The position numbers and the translations under genes are program-made. 41,732 bases of DNA from CAXXIC01 sp964534355. Its GTDB lineage: Bacteria > Bacteroidota > Bacteroidia > Bacteroidales > UBA7332. Of this stretch, positions 33,439 through 41,732 are shown piece after piece (the stretch's first letter is position 1; each line of letters starts with the position of its first letter). The notes beneath the pieces were generated by a model. The model saw only the letters and a program-made list of their open reading frames with translations, did not search any database and was not told where the DNA came from. The stretch is taken from contig CAZHNZ010000023.1 of assembly GCA_964534355.1 (NCBI GenBank), positions 1 through 41,732 on the forward strand, written 5' to 3'.

Positions 33439-34206
33439 CTACCGAACAAAAACCCACTTGTTTTCGTCAGACAGATCTTCCGCAAAACCATATCCCCCTT
33501 CACCAAAGTTTTTCAATTCTTCCGGATCTGCTATTCTGTTCACCACCGCATATCGGGTCATCATGCCTCTGGCTTTTTTCATATACACTGTTATTGGTTT
33601 GAACTTTCCATTTCTCATTTCAAGAAATTCAATGTCAATTATTTGTTCACCTATCGTTTTTCTTTGTATTGCTTTTATGTATTCCTGTGATGCCAGATTG
33701 ATAATAACCCTTTTTCCTTCCGATTTTGACGAGCTTTTAGCGATTTCTTTCCGTATCATATTCCCCCAGAACTCATACAGATTTTTCGACTCATTCATAT
33801 CGAGCGGAATGCCCATTTCGAGCCGGTACGGCTGTATCAGATCAAGCGGTCTCAGTACGCCATATAATCCGGATAATATTCTTACCTGTTTTTGAGCAAA
33901 AATCAGATCATCTTTCGACAGCTTTTTTGCTTGCAGTCCGTTGTAGACTTCTCCGTTAAAAGCGAGGATTGCTTGTCTTGAATTTTCTCTGTTGTGATTC
34001 TCTTGCCAGATTTTGAACCTGTCAAAATTGAGATCAGAGATTTTACTGTTTATTTGAAACAGTCGAGAAAGCTCAGACGCTGGTATTTCTTTTAATCTAT
34101 CGATTAATTCGGATGAATATTTGATAAATTTTGGTAAAGAGAATATCTCTGCCTCTATCCTGGTTTTGAAGTCAAGATTTTTTGCTGGTGAAATGACAAT
34201 AAGCAT
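33439..34206 (-). CDS. yaaA: YaaA family peroxide stress protein (UPF0246)
   Basis: This 255-residue protein has the normal family length and motifs: the N-terminal MLIVISPAKNLDF, AFNGEVYNGL, VRILSGLYGVLRPLDLIQPYRLEMG, INLASQEY and the C-terminal FGEGGYGF. In E. coli, YaaA lowers intracellular free iron and limits Fenton damage during hydrogen peroxide stress; it is induced by OxyR. It acts in the cytoplasm and binds DNA in vitro according to later work. Here it stands alone, convergent to pgl. Its presence agrees with catalase and rubrerythrin in the same window. Confidence 0.95.
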   Translation of the reverse strand: MLIVISPAKNLDFKTRIEAEIFSLPKFIKYSSELIDRLKEIPASELSRLFQINSKISDLNFDRFKIWQENHNRENSRQAILAFNGEVYNGLQAKKLSKDDLIFAQKQVRILSGLYGVLRPLDLIQPYRLEMGIPLDMNESKNLYEFWGNMIRKEIAKSSSKSEGKRVIINLASQEYIKAIQRKTIGEQIIDIEFLEMRNGKFKPITVYMKKARGMMTRYAVVNRIADPEELKNFGEGGYGFAEDLSDENKWVFVR

Positions 34207-34586
34207 ATAGTATTATATTTATTCTTTTAAATATGTCCGCTATTTAATATTTGTTTTGATTTGCTCAGTTTTGTTTGTCTGTTTTTTCTTAATATCATGT
34301 CTTCTTAGACTGAGAATCTGCTTTTATCCGGATTAATTTACATGTTGTTATAGTGTTTAAATAGGGTTTTGTTTAATGTGATTATTTATTCTGTATTTAT
34401 TCAAAAACACCATTTTAATTGTTGTTTATTCAAGCTGTCATATTCCTCAATAATATGAATGTGTACAATATATTATCATTCTGACGATATTATTCTGTGA
34501 TTATTTTACTTTTATCAATAAAAAAAACTTTTCATACACTTGTTTTATTCAATCTAAATTTATATTTGTGAAGCTTAGCCAATAAT
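34207..34586. other. AT-rich intergenic region upstream of small ORF and lipoprotein
   Basis: Strongly AT-rich and without recognisable genes. It holds the promoters of yaaA (minus; none identified) and of the following plus-strand genes (boxes at 34541-34568). No tRNA-like or strong hairpin structure was seen. Confidence 0.5.
34541..34568 (+). promoter_or_regulatory. Candidate promoter ahead of small ORF / lipoprotein
   Basis: TTG at 34541-34543 and TATATTTG at 34561-34568 form a Bacteroidota-type promoter with a 17-bp spacer. It is 18 bp ahead of the small ORF at 34587 and about 210 bp ahead of the lipoprotein gene at 34778. Confidence 0.45.
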
Positions 34587-34766
34587 ATGATCAGATCTTT
34601 CATTAAGTTATTTGATGGTATTTCAAGGCGGTTTTGTTTTAAGTTGTTTTTATTGTGTGTTGGTTTTTATTGTGTTGTTGTCATTCTTCAAACGAATTTT
34701 TTATTACAAATATACAATAAAGCAGCATTCTTAAGACATTTGGATTGTAATTTTAGTACGAAATAG
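34587..34766 (+). CDS. Possible small membrane protein (59 aa), unrecognised
   Basis: An ATG at 34587 opens 59 codons ending at TAG 34764-34766, 11 bp before the lipoprotein start. The predicted product has a basic N-terminus (MIRSFIKLFDGISRRF), then one hydrophobic stretch (KLFLLCVGFYCVVVILQ) and a short polar tail, the pattern of a single-pass small protein. A candidate promoter lies just ahead of it. I do not recognise it, and codon bias alone cannot tell it from a chance ORF in AT-rich DNA. The alternative is a 5' leader of the lipoprotein gene. Confidence 0.3.
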   Translation: MIRSFIKLFDGISRRFCFKLFLLCVGFYCVVVILQTNFLLQIYNKAAFLRHLDCNFSTK

Positions 34767-34777
34767 ATATTTTTATT

Positions 34778-36466
34778 ATGAAGACCTACTGTAAATTATT
34801 TTTTATCACATGTGCAAGTATGTTCTTGCTCTCGTCTTGTGTAGATGATAATTATGATCTATCCAAGTTGCCGGATAATATAATTATTGCGTCTGATTCG
34901 ATGATTTTACCCATTGGATATAGTGATTCAGTTACGGCGAGAGAGATGATTGATGATCAACATTTTGATTTTCTACAGGTTAGGGATGGTATGTATTTTG
35001 TAAATTATTCTGATAGTATTCTACTTAATATGTCTCAGGATAAAAAGATCGATGATATTATTGAAAATTCGAGTACAAGAATTTTTGCTTCAGATAAGCT
35101 GATTAATACAGATATAGTTCTGAATAATGATGAACATGCGTTTTTAACGGATTCTATTCAATATCATATTCGCATTGGAAATACACTCAAGCGACTTGAT
35201 TATATTCGCTTTCGTCAGGGGGCAGGATGCTCACGTATGAATTTGATTTTCAGTACTAAAGATGTGCATGTCGTGTCAGGGAATGTTACGTTAACAGTAC
35301 GGCTTAAAATTCCAAACGGGGTTACACTTGTACCTGATGTTGGTTCGATACAGTTGATAAATGGGGAATATGTATATGAAATTAAAGATATACAGGTGAA
35401 GAATATGCCATTAATGCGTAGTTTTAGTGTGATTAGTTATGAACGTACGTCCTCTATTGATCCTGTTTTTAAATATGAGACTGATTTGTATATGAGTGCC
35501 GGTTCAGTTGTCAGATATTCTAATCCGGTTCCAAGTTATAGTTGTAATATGAGCTCCGAAAATATGTATGGAGATTTTGTGCGTGGGCAGGTTAGTTATT
35601 CATCTACTGTGAAAGGGTTAAGTATTGATTTAAAGAATCTGTACAAAAATTTTGATCCTAATTTAGATCGCTTCCGGTTGTATCATCCTCGTCTGTTTGT
35701 AACCAGTAGATCAGATGCCGGGATTCCATTGCATGTTTTACTTCGTGTCAAAAGTGATTTAGCGACTTATTCACCAATTGATTTGGGTAATTTGGTAGTT
35801 TCGGCTGATACTTCGGTTTTCGTGGATAATAAATTTATGTTCAGTAATAATGTGGCTTCTCTTAATGTGCCGGATGGTTTTACCTGGAAAGAGTTCGATA
35901 TGCGTGGTCTTATCAACCAAAGACCGACTTTGATTTCCTCTGAACTCGATTGTTCTGTTACGGAAAATACAGGAACAGTTTCTGCACCCCATTTTATGTC
36001 TGCCCGCTCGAAAGCAATGGTGAAATATAATCTGGAAATGCCAGTATCCTTTGACGAGGACTTTAAACTTTCATATTCTGATACTTTGATAGATGTGTTG
36101 AATGACGATCGGGTGAAAGAGACTTTTTTCAGTTCGGGCTCTGCCGATATAACGGCCACATTACTCACTACAATACCACTCAACTGGACTGTGCAATTGA
36201 TTATTTTGTCCAGTAATCCATCTGAAGCTCCTGTTGTAATTCCGCAACTTATTCAGATTTCAGGTGCAAATGGGCGTTCTGAAACCAATTTTAGGGTTAC
36301 GCTTACTGCCGACCAGATGAAGTATATGGATAGTCCGGCTCATGTTAAGGTCGTAGCTTCTGTAACCTCTGATTCTAATCTCAAGGGTGTGCCCATTAGA
36401 AATAGCGATTTTTTCCAACTAAAGAATATAAGATTGATTAAAAAGGGTGGTATTTCTGTCCGTTAG
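34778..36466 (+). CDS. Lipoprotein of unknown function
   Basis: This 562-residue protein begins with a lipoprotein signal peptide ending in the lipobox LLSSC (lipidated Cys21). The mature protein starts VDDNYDLSKLPDNI, a beginning I associate with uncharacterised Bacteroidota lipoproteins. The rest is beta-rich with no catalytic motif that I could recognise. It has a repeated style of short polar strands, and a C-terminal part (TIPLNWTVQLIILSSNPSE) that may form immunoglobulin-like sheets. Asp follows the Cys only after a Val (C-V-D-D), so export to the outer surface by an acidic signal is possible but unsure. It is 99 bp upstream of the outer-membrane DUF5723 gene on the same strand, and the two may act together in the envelope. 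Confidence 0.7.
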   Translation: MKTYCKLFFITCASMFLLSSCVDDNYDLSKLPDNIIIASDSMILPIGYSDSVTAREMIDDQHFDFLQVRDGMYFVNYSDSILLNMSQDKKIDDIIENSSTRIFASDKLINTDIVLNNDEHAFLTDSIQYHIRIGNTLKRLDYIRFRQGAGCSRMNLIFSTKDVHVVSGNVTLTVRLKIPNGVTLVPDVGSIQLINGEYVYEIKDIQVKNMPLMRSFSVISYERTSSIDPVFKYETDLYMSAGSVVRYSNPVPSYSCNMSSENMYGDFVRGQVSYSSTVKGLSIDLKNLYKNFDPNLDRFRLYHPRLFVTSRSDAGIPLHVLLRVKSDLATYSPIDLGNLVVSADTSVFVDNKFMFSNNVASLNVPDGFTWKEFDMRGLINQRPTLISSELDCSVTENTGTVSAPHFMSARSKAMVKYNLEMPVSFDEDFKLSYSDTLIDVLNDDRVKETFFSSGSADITATLLTTIPLNWTVQLIILSSNPSEAPVVIPQLIQISGANGRSETNFRVTLTADQMKYMDSPAHVKVVASVTSDSNLKGVPIRNSDFFQLKNIRLIKKGGISVR

Positions 36467-36565
36467 TCAATCATAAATATAACCGTATTTATCGAACAAG
36501 TTGATCTTTTATGATTCCTTGTTTCTATATTCCGGGATTTTTAAGAAACTAATAATTCAACTCAA

Positions 36566-38410
36566 ATGAATAAGAGTAGATTTTTTTCTGTGCTGATGCT
36601 GATGGTTTTTTCATCACTTCTTATGGCTCAATCAACACGTACCTCGTATTTCATGAATAACTCATTCTACAGAAGTGAGCTAAATCCTGCATTGCGACCA
36701 GAGCGTGGTTATATAAATATTGGGGTCGGAAATTCTATGTTTGATTTGAATATGGGTAAGATGTCTCTGAATAAATTAATATATATTGATCCATCCGGAA
36801 ATCCAAACTGGGCATTGAATGATCCGACAGTAGGCCGTAATTTGCTTAAGGATTTAGGTTCAATGAATAAAATGTCTTTTGAATTAGGCGTTCATCCTTT
36901 TGGACTGGGGTTTTATGTAAAAGATTACTTTTTCTCTTTAAATGTTTCGTTGAAGCAAAAAGGCAACTTTATAATGCCAACAGATTTATTAGACTTTGCT
37001 GTGAATGGATATACCTCCGATAAAAAGGGATCTTATTCGATGAAAGATGCATCTTTGTCTCAGTTTTCATATGCAGAAATTGCTTTGGGTGCATCAAAAC
37101 CATTAAATGATAAATTGACAGTTGGTCTAAAACTAAAATATTTACGTGGATTAAATTATGCTGATCTTAAGTTTAATAAGTTTGATCTTACTCTTAATGG
37201 AGATAAATGGGCTGTAGATGCCGATGCTATTGCTCGCACTTCTCTTTCTGCATATCAGGGTACTCCAGGCTCTACATTCGATAAAAATATATTTGATGAT
37301 AAGCTGAATAATTTTGATTTGGTGCCTGCCGGTAATGGCGCAGCTATTGATCTGGGTGTTAGCTATAATGTGATTCGAGATTTTACCATTTCTGCCGGTT
37401 TAATCGATTTAGGGGCAATTAACTGGAGTAAAAAATATTCGACAAAAGCGTCTGTTGTTTACAATCAAACATTTTTCGATGTTGCCGAAAATATGGATAA
37501 TCAATTTAATGATATTCCTGAGCCAGATGCGACTATTCTTCCTCAGTCTTCTTTTACCACTATTCTTCCTTCTAATTTGTATGCGGGTGCGGAGTATTCA
37601 CTTTTCCGTGATAAACTAAGTTTCGGATTATTATCTTCGAGCCGGTTTGGTCAGTATGCATATTCTGATCTTACTTTGTCTGCTAACTACAAGCCATGGC
37701 GTGTATTGAATACATCTGTTTCGTACTCTTTTGCAAACAATGGATTTAAGACAATGGGTGCTGCTGTCAGCTGGACACCGGCCTGGTTTCTTAATATGTT
37801 TGTAGCTTCCGATTATGTTTTCACCAAGGTAACACCTCAATATATTCCAGTCAATGTATCTTATACTAATTTTCAGGTTGGCTTCTCTATCCCTTTGGCT
37901 GCGCGTAGAGTGAAGGTCAATAATGAAGTTCCTGATGTTACAATGGCATCGCCGTTAGATACGGTTAAAATTGATTCGGTTGCTCCCTCTCTGTCTGATT
38001 CTTCAGCTTTGTTGAAAAAAGATACGATTGTTGCCACTGTTGTGGATACAATGCCTGTTGTAGTGTCGCCTGTTGATACCATCAGTAAAGACAGTGTGTC
38101 TAAGGGTGTAGTGATTGATTCAACTTCTGCAATTAAGAAAATGAAGGCTGTAAAACGCGTTAAATCCATCAAAAAACGTGCGGTTGTTCGTCATAAAGCA
38201 ACATATAGTACACCTGTCAAATCAAATTCGGTTCGTCATAAAGTAACGGTAAATACGTCAAAAAATAAATCTAAAGGTGTATCCCGACATATTGTGACTA
38301 AACGTATCACGATTTATACAATTCGTACTACCTATTACCATCCTGTCCCCTTGCCATGGTACGAGCGCGCCCTCCAGGCTGTTCGTGACAGCTGGCGGAG
38401 TCTGGTTTAA
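36566..38410 (+). CDS. DUF5723-family outer-membrane beta-barrel protein with basic C-terminal tail
   Basis: This 614-residue protein has a signal peptide (SRFFSVLMLMVFSSLLMAQ). The N-terminal region is typical of DUF5723 (STRTSYFMNNSFYRSELNPALRPERGYI, split here by eye), followed by alternating amphipathic strands of a membrane barrel to about residue 450 (for example LSFGLLSSSRFGQYAYSDLTL and the final VGFSIPL). After the barrel comes a Ser/Asp/Val-rich linker (about 455-525, DTVKIDSVAPSLSDSS and similar), and then a Lys/Arg/His-rich tail to the end (KRVKSIKKRAVVRHKA and others). The tail is not part of the barrel and is probably periplasmic, where it could bind cell wall or another acidic partner. 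Function of the family is unknown. Confidence 0.75.
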   Translation: MNKSRFFSVLMLMVFSSLLMAQSTRTSYFMNNSFYRSELNPALRPERGYINIGVGNSMFDLNMGKMSLNKLIYIDPSGNPNWALNDPTVGRNLLKDLGSMNKMSFELGVHPFGLGFYVKDYFFSLNVSLKQKGNFIMPTDLLDFAVNGYTSDKKGSYSMKDASLSQFSYAEIALGASKPLNDKLTVGLKLKYLRGLNYADLKFNKFDLTLNGDKWAVDADAIARTSLSAYQGTPGSTFDKNIFDDKLNNFDLVPAGNGAAIDLGVSYNVIRDFTISAGLIDLGAINWSKKYSTKASVVYNQTFFDVAENMDNQFNDIPEPDATILPQSSFTTILPSNLYAGAEYSLFRDKLSFGLLSSSRFGQYAYSDLTLSANYKPWRVLNTSVSYSFANNGFKTMGAAVSWTPAWFLNMFVASDYVFTKVTPQYIPVNVSYTNFQVGFSIPLAARRVKVNNEVPDVTMASPLDTVKIDSVAPSLSDSSALLKKDTIVATVVDTMPVVVSPVDTISKDSVSKGVVIDSTSAIKKMKAVKRVKSIKKRAVVRHKATYSTPVKSNSVRHKVTVNTSKNKSKGVSRHIVTKRITIYTIRTTYYHPVPLPWYERALQAVRDSWRSLV

Positions 38411-38710
38411 TCACATTCATTTGGAATATTGATTGATGTTTTTGCTGCATTTATTATGTGGCCCGGGTGAAGTATGTTCTTCTGCGATTATTTTAATCAT
38501 CACTATTTCGACTAAAGATATATATTAATTTTCGTCGACATTGTTTCGGCTTTTCCTGTGTTTTTATTGGTTTTCGGTCCTTATTTATACCGTTAAAACC
38601 GATAAAAATATAGATATATCGATAAATACGATCATTTTTTGAATGTTGAAACCCAATTCTTATCTTTGTTGCATTTTGCGTACCTTTGCATTTTACTATT
38701 ATATTGTGTT
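38411..38710. other. Intergenic region with M16 peptidase promoter
   Basis: A 300-bp AT-rich gap. Near its right end it holds a near-ideal promoter (38638-38668) and a further TAnnTTTG box at 38681-38688. Nothing else was recognised. Confidence 0.5.
38638..38668 (+). promoter_or_regulatory. Promoter of the M16 peptidase gene
   Basis: TTTG (38638-38641), a 19-bp spacer and TATCTTTG (38661-38668) reproduce the Bacteroidota promoter consensus exactly. The start codon at 38711 leaves a leader of about 38 nt. It also shows that the upstream in-frame start at 38639 is not used. Confidence 0.65.
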
Positions 38711-39937
38711 ATGCAAAAACTGTATCAGGAGCATTTATTAGATAATGGATTGAGGATTGTTCATCTTCCTTCCGATTCGCCCGTGGCTTATTGTGGCTTT
38801 GCTGTAAATGTGGGTGCACGAGACGAATTGGTGACTGAATTTGGTATGGCTCACTTTGTGGAGCATCTTTTGTTTAAGGGTACTAATAAAAGAAATTCGT
38901 GGCATATTCTAAACCGTATGGAGACTGTGGGTGGTGAGCTGAATGCTTACACCTCCAAAGAAGAGACATTTGTTTATTCTATGTTTTTAGAAAGTCATTT
39001 TGAACGTGCAACCGAGTTGTTGTGCGATTTGGTTTTTTCTTCCCGCTTTCCTGCAACAGAAATAGAAAAAGAGGTGGATGTTATTCTGGATGAGATTAAT
39101 TCGTACAAGGATAATCCGTCTGAGCTTATTTACGATGAGTTTGAAAACCGTCTTTTTGCCGGACACGAACTGGGCCATAATATTCTTGGTACAGAGGAGT
39201 CTCTCACCGGATTTACTACAGATAATGGATTGTCTTTTGTCAGCAGGTTTTATTCGCCCTCAAATATGGTCTTCTTTTCAATGGGGCGAACCAATTTTCA
39301 AAGGATTGTTAAATGGGTGAATAAGTACGCCGGTCATGTTCCTGATTTTACGTGTAGCTGTAAAAGGGTGTGTCCTTCTCTTGTCAGTGGTAGTCAATTT
39401 CTGGAAAACCACGATACCCATCAATCTCATGTTATTATCGGTGCCCGCGGATACGATTTGCATCATGATAAGAGGTTGGCTCTCTATTTGCTCAATAATA
39501 TTCTGGGTGGCCCCGGAATGAATAGTCGCCTTAATCTTATTTTGCGGGAACGTCATGGTTATGTCTATTCTGTGGAATCGACACTAACGTCTTACACTGA
39601 TACCGGTCTGATCGCTATCTATTTTGGCTCTGACCCAAAAAATCGTGATAAATGTATATCGTTGATTCAAAAGGAAATAGTGAAGTTGCGTAATAATGCT
39701 CTTACATCTCAGCAATTTGCGGCTGCTAAAAAACAGTTGGTAGGCCAGATTGGTGTTTCTGTAGATAACAGAGAAAGTCTGTTTTTGGCTTTGGGGAAAT
39801 CATATTTGCATTACAACCGTTTCGAGAGCCTCGATGATGTTTATCGTAGGTTGGATAGTTTATCAGTCGGCATATTGTGGGATGTGGCGAATGAGATTTT
39901 TGATGAATCTCAGATTTTTTCATTGATTTTCGAATAA
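38711..39937 (+). CDS. M16-family zinc peptidase (processing-peptidase type)
   Basis: ATG at 38711 (MQKLYQEHLLDNGLRIVHL) begins the conserved part and lies behind the promoter; the frame is open from 38639. The 408-residue protein has the inverted zinc motif HxxEH as His48-F-V-E51-His52, with the third ligand expected in the downstream helix EIEKEVDVILDEIN. The second half contains the paired inactive-type M16 domain (GGPGMNSRLNLILRERHGYVYSVES). Such 410-residue bacterial M16B proteins cleave peptides in the cytoplasm or periplasm. No signal peptide is seen, so a cytoplasmic site is likely. It is a single gene, followed by comM. Confidence 0.92.
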   Translation: MQKLYQEHLLDNGLRIVHLPSDSPVAYCGFAVNVGARDELVTEFGMAHFVEHLLFKGTNKRNSWHILNRMETVGGELNAYTSKEETFVYSMFLESHFERATELLCDLVFSSRFPATEIEKEVDVILDEINSYKDNPSELIYDEFENRLFAGHELGHNILGTEESLTGFTTDNGLSFVSRFYSPSNMVFFSMGRTNFQRIVKWVNKYAGHVPDFTCSCKRVCPSLVSGSQFLENHDTHQSHVIIGARGYDLHHDKRLALYLLNNILGGPGMNSRLNLILRERHGYVYSVESTLTSYTDTGLIAIYFGSDPKNRDKCISLIQKEIVKLRNNALTSQQFAAAKKQLVGQIGVSVDNRESLFLALGKSYLHYNRFESLDDVYRRLDSLSVGILWDVANEIFDESQIFSLIFE

Positions 39938-39984
39938 GGGTTAATTTTTTCTCTTTTTTAGATTAGAATCTGATTTATATTGTA

Positions 39985-39992
39985 TAAGTTTG
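39985..39992 (+). promoter_or_regulatory. Candidate -7 box of comM
   Basis: TAAGTTTG fits TAnnTTTG and is 37 bp before the comM start. No TTTG box was found at 19-bp spacing, only T-rich sequence (39945-39960). Confidence 0.4.
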
Positions 39993-40029
39993 TTGCCATT
40001 ATTGAGTATTTGAAAAATTATCAGATCTT

Positions 40030-41568
40030 ATGTTGGTAAAAACGTATGCTGCTGCCGTGCAGGGTGTCAATGCTTTGGTGGTTACTATAGAAGTTAACTG
40101 TTCGCAGGGAATAAAATTTTTTCTGGTCGGACTGCCCGATAATGCTGTTAAAGAGAGTCATGAACGTATTGTTTCTGCAGTTCGCTACAATGGCTATCGT
40201 TTCCCCTCGCAGCAGGTGGTAGTTAATATGGCGCCTGCTGATATCCGAAAAGAGGGTTCTTCATACGATTTACCTATTGCCATTGGTATTTTGGCCGCTA
40301 ACGGAACTGTAAATACAGATTTGCTCGAAAAGTATATGATGATGGGTGAATTATCGCTTGATGGTACTTTGCAGCCTGTTAAAGGAGCTTTACCTATTGC
40401 TATTAAAGCCAGAGAAGATAAATTTGAAGGTTTGATTGTCCCAAAACAGAATGCAAGAGAGGCGGCTGTAGTCAATAATCTAAAAGTTTTCGGCGTAGAA
40501 AATATCCGGGAAGTTATTGAGTTTTTCAATGGAGAGCGAGAGTTGGAGGCAACTGTGGTAGATACACGTGCTGAATTTTATGCTAATCAAACCGGATTTG
40601 AGCTAGATTTCGAAGATGTAAAAGGTCAGGAGAATGTGAAACGTGCGCTGGAAGTGGCGGCTGCCGGAGGTCACAATCTGATAATGGTAGGCCCACCCGG
40701 TGCCGGAAAATCAATGATGGCCAAGCGATTTCCATCGATTCTTCCGCCCTTGTCATTACACGAAGCTCTTGAGACTACTAAAATACACTCCGTAGCCGGA
40801 AAAATGGCTAAGAATATGTCGTTACTTTCTAAGCGGCCTTTTCGTTCGCCACATCACACTATTTCTTCTGCAGCATTGGTTGGTGGGGGATCTTTCCCAC
40901 AACCGGGTGAGATATCGCTGGCGCACAACGGTGTGCTGTTCCTCGATGAATTGCCTGAGTTTAACCGTCAGGTGCTTGAAGTAATGCGTCAGCCGCTGGA
41001 GGACCGCAAAATAACCATTTCGCGTGCTCGTTTTGCCGTAGAGTATCCGGCAAGTGTGATGCTGGTGGCTTCAATGAATCCTTGTCCCTGCGGGTATTAC
41101 AACCATCCGGAGAAACCTTGTGTGTGTGGGCAGGGTATGGTGCAAAAGTATCTCAATAAGATTTCGGGCCCATTGCTCGACCGTATTGACATTCATATAG
41201 AGATTGTGCCCGTTCCTTTCGAGAAAATTTCTGACTCCCGACCAGCAGAGGCAAGCCACCTGATACGCGAAAGAGTGGTGCGTGCGCGTGCCACGCAGGA
41301 AAAACGATTCGAAACCACCGAAGGAGTCTATTGCAATGCGCAGATGAGTACAAAGCAGCTCAATACTCACGCCATGCCCGACGATGCCGGAATGGCATTG
41401 CTCAAAAATGCCATGAACCGCCTCAATCTTTCTGCCCGGGCATACGATCGCATTCTGAAAGTTTCGCGTACCATTGCCGACCTTGAAGAGAGCGAAAAAG
41501 TGCTTTCTCACCATGTCGGGGAGGCCATAAACTACCGAAATCTAGACCGTGAAGGGTGGGCCGGGTAA
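40030..41568 (+). CDS. comM: ComM/YifB-family AAA+ ATPase (Mg-chelatase-like)
   Basis: This 512-residue protein is full length for the family. The N-terminal ChlI-like domain (about 1-190) carries EVNCSQGIKFFLVGLPDNAVKES and VNMAPADIRKEGSSYDLP. The AAA+ domain has Walker A GPPGAGKS (residues 221-228), the Walker B region LFLDELPEF, and a zinc-type CPCGYYNHPEKPCVCG loop. The C-terminal lid domain ends with SRTIADLEESEKV. In transformable bacteria ComM is a helicase that promotes branch migration during recombination of taken-up DNA; homologues occur widely in species not known to be competent. It is followed by a tRNA gene with its own promoter. Confidence 0.95.
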   Translation: MLVKTYAAAVQGVNALVVTIEVNCSQGIKFFLVGLPDNAVKESHERIVSAVRYNGYRFPSQQVVVNMAPADIRKEGSSYDLPIAIGILAANGTVNTDLLEKYMMMGELSLDGTLQPVKGALPIAIKAREDKFEGLIVPKQNAREAAVVNNLKVFGVENIREVIEFFNGERELEATVVDTRAEFYANQTGFELDFEDVKGQENVKRALEVAAAGGHNLIMVGPPGAGKSMMAKRFPSILPPLSLHEALETTKIHSVAGKMAKNMSLLSKRPFRSPHHTISSAALVGGGSFPQPGEISLAHNGVLFLDELPEFNRQVLEVMRQPLEDRKITISRARFAVEYPASVMLVASMNPCPCGYYNHPEKPCVCGQGMVQKYLNKISGPLLDRIDIHIEIVPVPFEKISDSRPAEASHLIRERVVRARATQEKRFETTEGVYCNAQMSTKQLNTHAMPDDAGMALLKNAMNRLNLSARAYDRILKVSRTIADLEESEKVLSHHVGEAINYRNLDREGWAG

Positions 41569-41596
41569 ATAGAAGCGCATTTTTTTGACTTTCGGC

Positions 41597-41627
41597 TTTG
41601 CATTTCTGAAAATAAGTTGTAAATTTG
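41597..41627 (+). promoter_or_regulatory. Promoter of the tRNA gene
   Basis: TTTG (41597-41600), a 19-bp spacer and TAAATTTG (41620-41627) match the Bacteroidota consensus exactly. The tRNA starts at 41657, about 23 bp past the expected transcription start. Confidence 0.65.
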
Positions 41628-41656
41628 CATCGCTTTCGGGGATAACCGTCCGAATA

Positions 41657-41730
41657 GGTCCTATAGCTCAGTTGGTCAGAGCATCTGACTCATAATCAGG
41701 GGGTCCTTGGTTCAAGCCCAAGTGGGACCA
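41657..41730 (+). tRNA. tRNA with anticodon CAT (elongator Met, or Ile2 after lysidine modification)
   Basis: The 74-nt sequence folds into a full cloverleaf. The acceptor stem is 41657-41663 with 41723-41729 and discriminator A41730. The anticodon stem TCTGA/TCAGG (41684-41688 and 41696-41700) closes the loop CTCATAA with anticodon CAT at 41691-41693. The T arm is CTTGG/CCAAG around TTCAAGC. The bases after the discriminator are CA, so CCA is not encoded. It lacks the initiator hallmarks (no unpaired first position). Elongator Met and Ile2 tRNAs share this anticodon in DNA and cannot be separated safely by eye. Confidence 0.9.
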
Positions 41731-41732
41731 CA

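Noticed and set aside
33071..33895. 274-codon plus-strand frame across pgl, the intergenic element and yaaA
   Set aside because: It overlaps two well-conserved genes and the repeat element and has no recognisable domain.
41657..41730. Initiator tRNA-fMet
   Set aside because: The first acceptor base pair is G-C paired rather than mismatched, and the anticodon stem lacks the three consecutive G-C pairs typical of initiators.

Overview
The window looks like chromosomal DNA of a member of the Bacteroidota, most likely Bacteroidales. The evidence is several secreted proteins with C-terminal type IX secretion (T9SS) sorting domains, a one-piece hybrid two-component regulator (HTCS), a DUF5723 outer-membrane protein, few Shine-Dalgarno sites, and promoter boxes of the Bacteroidota form TAnnTTTG, twice with a TTTG box exactly 19 bp upstream (38638-38668 and 41597-41627). 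No insertion sequence, integrase, phage gene or CRISPR array was seen.

Layout. 1-1335: 3' part of a beta-class DNA methyltransferase of type III Mod type, cut by the window edge. 1497-3042 (minus): a small T9SS-sorted DUF2271 protein and rubrerythrin, each followed by a hairpin terminator. 3298-7416: a full-length HTCS sensor/regulator. 7547-21954: nine tightly packed plus-strand genes with gaps of 2-28 bp and two ATGA overlaps. They encode an SMP-30/metallophosphoesterase fusion, a protein with two Lcl/DUF1566 domains and an FGE-like domain, two arylsulfotransferase-like proteins, a second metallophosphoesterase, a LytS-type histidine kinase, a LytTR response regulator, a third metallophosphoesterase, and an internally duplicated protein with LTxxQ motifs. 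Convergent to this lies a GH74-like beta-propeller protein (21999-24191, minus).

The second half is mostly housekeeping: a SulP anion transporter with a STAS domain; a U32 (tRNA/rRNA hydroxylation type) protein and catalase on the minus strand; the oxidative pentose phosphate operon gnd-zwf-pgl; yaaA; a 570-bp AT-rich gap with a possible small membrane ORF; a lipoprotein; a DUF5723 barrel protein with a basic tail; an M16 peptidase; ComM/YifB; and a tRNA with anticodon CAT at the right edge. Rubrerythrin, catalase, YaaA and the NADPH-producing pathway all fit defence against peroxide.

The part most likely to be new is 3298-21954. An HTCS with no SusC/SusD pair sits beside an operon whose first five products appear to be exported by T9SS. 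The operon combines predicted sulfuryl-transfer, phosphoester-cleaving and lactonase-like domains with its own second two-component system. A hairpin with a T-run separates the HTCS from the operon and ends 12 bp before the first start codon, so expression probably depends on a promoter overlapping the hairpin or on passage through it. Also notable are two related intergenic elements (26181-26298 and 33258-33403), each lying between convergent genes.
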